From positions 1 through 42,844 of the forward strand of contig DASRFK010000147.1 in NCBI GenBank assembly GCA_035651635.1: a DNA stretch of 42,844 bases, in the 5' to 3' direction. Below are positions 39,242 through 42,844 of this stretch, piece after piece (positions within the stretch are counted from its first letter, which is position 1; every line of letters starts with the position of its first letter). A program made the position numbers and the translations under genes. Under the pieces are notes generated by a model. It had not been told where the DNA came from. It ran no database searches and saw only the letters and a list, made by a program, of their open reading frames with translations. The stretch is from JANXQE01 sp035651635 (GTDB taxonomy: Bacteria; Verrucomicrobiota; Verrucomicrobiia; Limisphaerales; UBA8199).

Positions 39242-39332
39242 CGGCTATCAAGTCGTGGCATCTGACTCCGGGTTTCCGTCAGGAAGTTTTTCCTTCGCCG
39301 TTGGCCCGGAGCGGCTGCACTCTGCGTTCGCC
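39236..39332 (+). repeat. attC site 21 (family A)
   Basis: R'' GCCTAAC, R' GTTCGCC. Arms as in attC 16 (GTGGCATCTGACTCCGGG with CCCGGAGCGGCTGCAC). Confidence 0.8.
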
Positions 39333-40031
39333 ATGACTACGCACCGCCTAACGATTCACGCGTTTGTGGCCTTTCTCGCGCTGTCATGTCGTGCTGACAC
39401 GAATCATATTGACCAAGCCATCTTGGCGTTTCCAAAGCTCAGCGCATGGGAATTCCGTCCTGATGAAGCGGTTCGTTCAGCCAACATTCTCATCGCAGCC
39501 GGTCGAGAGTCTGCGTGCTCCGCGCTGAAGCGAATTGGAAATGCCAAGTGGGAATTTCCAGAGGATTACAAGGTGGACCAGAAGGTCTGCCATTTGTGTC
39601 GCTTTGTGTTTGCGCCGCGGACCGAGAGAGGACTTCTTCGTGCTCCGCGTTTGGGCGCACCGGAGTTACTACCACTCCATTCGATGAAGGACGCCGATTG
39701 GCCCTACATGCCATTTGCGATTGTGCAGGATGTTCCACTTTCCATGACACTCGGCTATTCGTTAGAGGGGATACCTGAAACAGCGGACAGCTACCTCACC
39801 TACTGCATGTCAAACGGGACATTTCGCACGCTTTTGTTCCCGATGCCCTCCACCACCACTGCGAGCAACGCGTTGCATGAAGTTCTGGCGTCTCCGGCTT
39901 GGAAGGCTCTCAAGTGGAAAGACTCGGGTGTTGGATTGTCATATACTTTGGGTGAGGATTACGCGAAAGAAATGCTATGGAAGCAGGTCGAAAACATGGC
40001 GAACAAGCGCCTGCAGCCAGCCCGGCGATGA
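39333..40031 (+). CDS. Cassette 22: exported protein, unknown
   Basis: The 232-residue protein has an N-terminal hydrophobic segment (LTIHAFVAFLALSCRADT) that fits a signal peptide. The body contains ESACSALKRIGNAKWEFPED, KVCHLCRFVFAPR (a CxxC pair), and DSYLTYCMSNGTFRTLLFPM. No family recognised. The last ten residues are encoded by attC 22. The ATG abuts R' directly. Confidence 0.6.
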   Translation: MTTHRLTIHAFVAFLALSCRADTNHIDQAILAFPKLSAWEFRPDEAVRSANILIAAGRESACSALKRIGNAKWEFPEDYKVDQKVCHLCRFVFAPRTERGLLRAPRLGAPELLPLHSMKDADWPYMPFAIVQDVPLSMTLGYSLEGIPETADSYLTYCMSNGTFRTLLFPMPSTTTASNALHEVLASPAWKALKWKDSGVGLSYTLGEDYAKEMLWKQVENMANKRLQPARR

Positions 40032-40089
40032 GCTCTCTGTTTCATGCCGGACGTTAGTTGGGCCGGGTGGCTGAGGTGCGACGTTGGAC
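39999..40089 (+). repeat. attC site 22
   Basis: R' GTTGGAC; R'' GCGAACA is degenerate. Arms GCCTGCAGCCAGCCCGGCG and GGGCCGGGTGGCTGAGGTGC pair. An alternative inner R' (GTTAGTT) lies at 40052. Confidence 0.6.
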
Positions 40090-40109
40090 AGAGGATTAAA
40101 GGCGCCACT

Positions 40110-40874
40110 ATGACAAAGGTCAAATTTGCTACTTTCACCGCGCTGCTGACCGCAGCCTTCGTCGCCTACCTTCTCTGGCTGCAGCACCAGGACATCATTA
40201 GGCTACGGGCTGAAAACCAAGACTTGAGAGAGCAATCCGCGCAAGCTGGGTCGCTTCGTCAAGCGAATGAGCGTCCTATGGAGCAGCTAAGGACACCTGC
40301 CCAGCAATCCGGAGCTGAAAACCGGGAACTGCTGCGGTTGCGTGGCCAGGTCGGGATGCTCCAGAGAGCCGCACGCGAGAATCCGCAGTTGGAAACGAAC
40401 GTCGAAGAGTTAGCCCAAAAGCTCAAGCAAACCGAGGCAGAACGGGACGAACGACAGGAAATGAGTCCTGAAGCGAGAATGTTGGCCAGCAAAGTGCGTT
40501 TATCGACGGTCTGGGGACATGCGCTGTTGAAGTTTGCTAAGGAAAATGACGGCCAGATGCCTGATACGCTGGTTGCAGCCGCTCCCTACCTGAGCGACAA
40601 CGACTTACTACCCAGCAATTTGCGCGATACCGAAAAAATTGGGACCCAAGCACAAACCCACGGCATTTCGATCGATGACTTCGAACTGGTTTACCACGGC
40701 TCACTGAAAAGCATAGAAAATCCGGGCAGGATTCTCCTCCTTCGCGAGAGACAGGCATTTCATACGGCATCTGGAGGGTGGGCCAGGACCTATGTCTATG
40801 GCAATGGGTTCGCCACCACTCTTTGGTCCGATGACGGGGACTTCGGGGCAGCGGAGCAAGGACTGATCCGCTAA
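40110..40874 (+). CDS. Cassette 23: membrane-anchored coiled-coil protein
   Basis: The 254-residue protein has a transmembrane anchor (FATFTALLTAAFVAYLLWLQ), then a coiled coil of about 95 residues (IIRLRAENQDLREQSAQAGS, AENRELLRLRGQVGMLQRAA), and a C-terminal globular part (WGHALLKFAKENDGQMPDTL, YVYGNGFATTLW). The ENxELLRLRGxVGxLR pattern is common in verrucomicrobial proteins of unknown function, and the C-terminal part recalls the globular part of prepilin-like proteins. The globular domain is probably periplasmic. Confidence 0.68.
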   Translation: MTKVKFATFTALLTAAFVAYLLWLQHQDIIRLRAENQDLREQSAQAGSLRQANERPMEQLRTPAQQSGAENRELLRLRGQVGMLQRAARENPQLETNVEELAQKLKQTEAERDERQEMSPEARMLASKVRLSTVWGHALLKFAKENDGQMPDTLVAAAPYLSDNDLLPSNLRDTEKIGTQAQTHGISIDDFELVYHGSLKSIENPGRILLLRERQAFHTASGGWARTYVYGNGFATTLWSDDGDFGAAEQGLIR

Positions 40875-40908
40875 TGAATGCTCCAGTGCATCAAACCGGT
40901 AAAGGGAA

Positions 40909-41013
40909 GTCCAACCAGAGCATTGAGCCAATGACGAGGAGCGCGGACAGGTTCTGTTCGGAATCCGGCGCCATTGCCGCGCTCCTCGTCATGGCTCATG
41001 CTCGGCGTTAAGC
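40909..41013 (+). repeat. attC site 23
   Basis: R'' GTCCAAC, R' GTTAAGC. The stem is almost perfect: ATGACGAGGAGCGCGG pairs fully with CCGCGCTCCTCGTCAT, extended by GAGC and CATTG. The longest uninterrupted stem in the array. Confidence 0.8.
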
Positions 41014-41110
41014 GGCATCATGAAGGACGCTCTGATCACAACATTTCTCCACAGGGTTTGCGCTTAGCTTTTACGTCGGTAGTTAATTTCTCTGCGTATC
41101 CGAGGGGCGG

Positions 41111-41329
41111 TTGTCCTTCACGCGTGGCGACCAAGTGTATCCTTTCCCGGTATATCCCAACGCGCTCGGCTCTGGTGCAGACTACGTTTATCGACCTATT
41201 CACCTTTTGGACGAGAAATGTGTGCGGCCTGCCAAATGGCGAGCGCGGCCAATGAAGAATGGAGAACTGGACGGTATCGTTGGCCAGCGCCGATTGTTGT
41301 TAAAGGTTCCCTGCCCGAATTTGCCATGA
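41111..41329 (+). CDS. Cassette 24: small protein, 5' end unclear
   Basis: A 72-codon frame that has no ATG near its beginning encodes a coherent protein (GDQVYPFPVYPNALGSGADY, YRPIHLLDEKCVRPAKWRAR). TTG is the assumed start. An in-frame TAA lies 27 bases upstream. A separate ATG six bases after R' at 41020 opens only 15 codons in another frame. The gene may have lost its start by frameshift. No family recognised. Confidence 0.42.
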   Translation: MSFTRGDQVYPFPVYPNALGSGADYVYRPIHLLDEKCVRPAKWRARPMKNGELDGIVGQRRLLLKVPCPNLP

Positions 41330-41336
41330 GATTGTC

Positions 41337-41429
41337 GCTTAACCTGCCAACTGCAGTGAACCCGGCGAGGTCGTCTCGATGTAATGCTGAATCTCCAAGT
41401 CGCCGGTTCGCTGACCGGCGCCGTTCGGC
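41337..41429 (+). repeat. attC site 24 (family F)
   Basis: R'' GCTTAAC, R' GTTCGGC. Arms GCAGTGAACCCGGCG and CGCCGGTTCGCTGACC pair. The left arm is nearly the same as in attC 17. Confidence 0.72.
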
Positions 41430-41469
41430 GCAATCGTGAGTCATGGCCACGTGAACTGTCGAAAACAAT

Positions 41470-42234
41470 GTGAAAAGGAAGCCCAACATTGACAAGGGAT
41501 TCACCTTGATTGAGTTGCTGGCGGTTATCGCCATCGTCGGAATCCTGGGTGCCCTTTTGCTTACAGCAGCTTCTCAAGGAAAAGCAAAAGCTTTGCGCAT
41601 ACAATGCGTCAATAACTTGCATCAATTGGGAATCGGTCTGCAGGCATTTCTGGCAGACAATCACAGTTACCCTGTGTTGCTGACCGCCGCAAACAGGTTC
41701 TCTGGAATTGACAGGTTTTGGATCGGTCAATTGGAACAGGAGGGCCTTGGCAACTCGCGTCCCGCAACAAATTTCTATTACAATGGCGTGTGGTTTTGCC
41801 CATCAGCCCAATGGAGCGCCGACGTGCTGCGCGGCATCCCCACAGCAGACGGGTGGAGTTACTACGGTTACAACGTCGATGTATTTGGACCTGGCATGCA
41901 ACGAAACAACCCGACCAACCAACTTGGCCTTCAGGGTCACTATAATCCAGTTACACACTCTTACCTGCCGATCAACGAATCAGAAGTGGCCGTTCCAAGT
42001 GGTATGATGGCTCTCGCAGATGGCTTTGACCCCAACGGGATTTTAATGCGCAGACGGGTGGCTGACTTAGAGGAATGCGGAAACACAATGACTCGTCACC
42101 AAGGCAAGGCCAACGTGGTGTTTTGTGACGGCCACGTTGAATCACCGACCCTGAGCTTTCTTTTTGAAGACACCAGCAATGCCGCCCTGGTTCGCTGGAA
42201 TCGCGATCACCAACCGCATCGGGATAAACTATGA
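41470..42234 (+). CDS. Cassette 25: prepilin-like protein (DUF1559-type) in a gene cassette
   Basis: The 254-residue protein has a textbook type IV prepilin start: basic leader RKPNIDK, GFTLIELLAVIAIVGILGAL with Gly before Phe and Glu at position 5 of the mature protein, then CVNNLHQLGIGLQAFLADNH. Near the end it has MTRHQGKANVVFCDGHVESP, the H-x9-DG-type motif of prepilin-like families of Planctomycetes and Verrucomicrobia. It would be processed by PilD and enter a pseudopilus or stay in the membrane. GTG start is forced, because the overlapping ATG is followed by TGA. Its relative at 3.1 kb is chromosomal and lacks the cleavage-site Gly. Confidence 0.85.
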   Translation: MKRKPNIDKGFTLIELLAVIAIVGILGALLLTAASQGKAKALRIQCVNNLHQLGIGLQAFLADNHSYPVLLTAANRFSGIDRFWIGQLEQEGLGNSRPATNFYYNGVWFCPSAQWSADVLRGIPTADGWSYYGYNVDVFGPGMQRNNPTNQLGLQGHYNPVTHSYLPINESEVAVPSGMMALADGFDPNGILMRRRVADLEECGNTMTRHQGKANVVFCDGHVESPTLSFLFEDTSNAALVRWNRDHQPHRDKL

Positions 42235-42235
42235 T

Positions 42236-42361
42236 GCCGAACGAAGCGCCTGCACCTGACCGCCGCGCACGCTTTCCGCTCGGAATTTGTAACCGATTTG
42301 TTTACCCTCATTGCGCATCACACATCGCCTCCGCGGCGGCAGGTGATGCGCGCCGTTAGCG
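42236..42361 (+). repeat. attC site 25
   Basis: R'' GCCGAAC, R' GTTAGCG. Arms GCGCCTGCACCTGACCGCCGC and GCGGCGGCAGGTGATGCGCGC pair well. A second inner pair (TTGCGCATCAC with GTGATGCGC) could form a branched structure. Confidence 0.75.
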
Positions 42362-42375
42362 CCACGTTTTTTCGT

Positions 42376-42645
42376 ATGGATCTTTCAACCGTCAAATCAA
42401 TGGAGCAGCTGGCTGATTACGTGCGAAACTTCGTTAACCCGCAAGGAATTGCCGCGGGGCTCTGGGATTTTGACGGGGTCGTCAATCTGCTTGGCGCATT
42501 GCTGGACAATGTTCGTGACCACGCAGTCGTGGAGGACGTGGAAGCGTTGAGCCGGCTGCTTACTCCGAGACAGGCGGTTACTCTGCTTCACATCGCCAGA
42601 GCCGTGCAACAGTATTACAAAAGTGAGAACCCCAAGCAGCGCTAA
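42376..42645 (+). CDS. Cassette 26: small soluble helical protein, unknown
   Basis: The 89-residue protein is mostly alpha-helical by appearance (KSMEQLADYVRNFVNPQGIA, WDFDGVVNLLGALLDNVRDH, TPRQAVTLLHIARAVQQYYK). No signal peptide or transmembrane segment. I do not recognise the family. Starts 14 bases after R' and stops in the R'' core. Confidence 0.68.
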   Translation: MDLSTVKSMEQLADYVRNFVNPQGIAAGLWDFDGVVNLLGALLDNVRDHAVVEDVEALSRLLTPRQAVTLLHIARAVQQYYKSENPKQR

Positions 42646-42740
42646 CCATCGGTCTACGCTGGACTGCTCGATGACGCGCAGATTACAATCTGGAGGTCGC
42701 TGGCTCGCAGCCAGTGATGTAGCGCTGCAGATTGCGGGGT
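42641..42740 (+). repeat. attC site 26 (family B), right end unclear
   Basis: R'' GCTAACC and left arm GCTGGACTGCTCGATGA closely match attC 3, and GCTGGCTCGCAGCCAGTGATGTAG gives the paired arm. No GTTRRRY core is visible afterwards, so R' is lost or lies outside the recognisable pattern. No gene is recognised in the last 100 bases. Confidence 0.55.
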
Positions 42741-42844
42741 GAGCGTGGATCGGCAACGTTGGCTCGGACACGGGTGGGTGACGCACCGTGGAGGCCGAAG
42801 TAAAGCGACTTGATCGGCGTTGAGGATTTTGCAAAAGCTCCCCG

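Overview
The window looks like chromosomal DNA of a soil or freshwater member of the Verrucomicrobiota (Pedosphaera-like). This rests on protein style: prepilin-like proteins ending in a FADGH/FCDGH motif, large secreted PD40 and RCC1 propeller proteins, a Verrucomicrobia-type tyrosine recombinase, a GH29/fucose cluster and palindromic intergenic repeats. No rRNA is present, so the phylum is an inference.

Left part (1-27.2 kb), conventional chromosome. A large secreted RCC1/DUF11 protein runs off the left edge on the minus strand. A prepilin-like gene and a 1013-residue PD40-repeat protein follow on the plus strand, then a RelB/DinJ-MazF type toxin-antitoxin pair. Next come a secreted protein combining a haem c motif with terpene-cyclase-like repeats, an AlkB-like membrane di-iron enzyme, and two overlapping response regulators behind a palindromic operator-like site. 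A minus-strand L-fucose-type cluster (12.5-20 kb) encodes GH29 fucosidase, Zn-alcohol dehydrogenase, aldo/keto reductase, fuconolactonase-like amidohydrolase, FucU mutarotase, a TIM-barrel epimerase and a UxaE-like epimerase. No dehydratase is visible, so the route is incomplete here. ThuA, a class V aminotransferase, HpnA-like epimerase, a TPR protein and mtnA follow, separated by repeats that include a perfect 35-bp inverted repeat. A tRNA-Cys(GCA) gene is followed by a tyrosine recombinase and a thioredoxin-fold protein.

Right part (about 28.7-42.8 kb), the highlight. I read this as an integron gene-cassette array with no integron integrase in the window (CALIN-like, or the far part of a sedentary chromosomal integron). 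Twenty-six attC-like sites can be traced by eye: an R'' core of the RYYYAAC type, an imperfect palindrome, and an R' core of the GTTRRRY type. They separate small plus-strand genes, usually one per cassette. attC sites fall into look-alike families shared by unrelated cassettes. Stop codons often lie in the R'' core and some start codons lie in or against the R' core. Cargo includes a mini EF-Ts, an SseB C-terminal domain protein, a McsA-like zinc-ribbon protein, a HEAT-repeat protein, a prepilin-like protein, a ferredoxin-like protein, many small membrane or exported proteins, and three proteins sharing an undescribed N-terminal FVN(F/Y)xKRG...LPxGCK module. One cassette gene carries an in-frame amber codon.

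All calls come from reading the sequence and recalled family knowledge; no database search was run.
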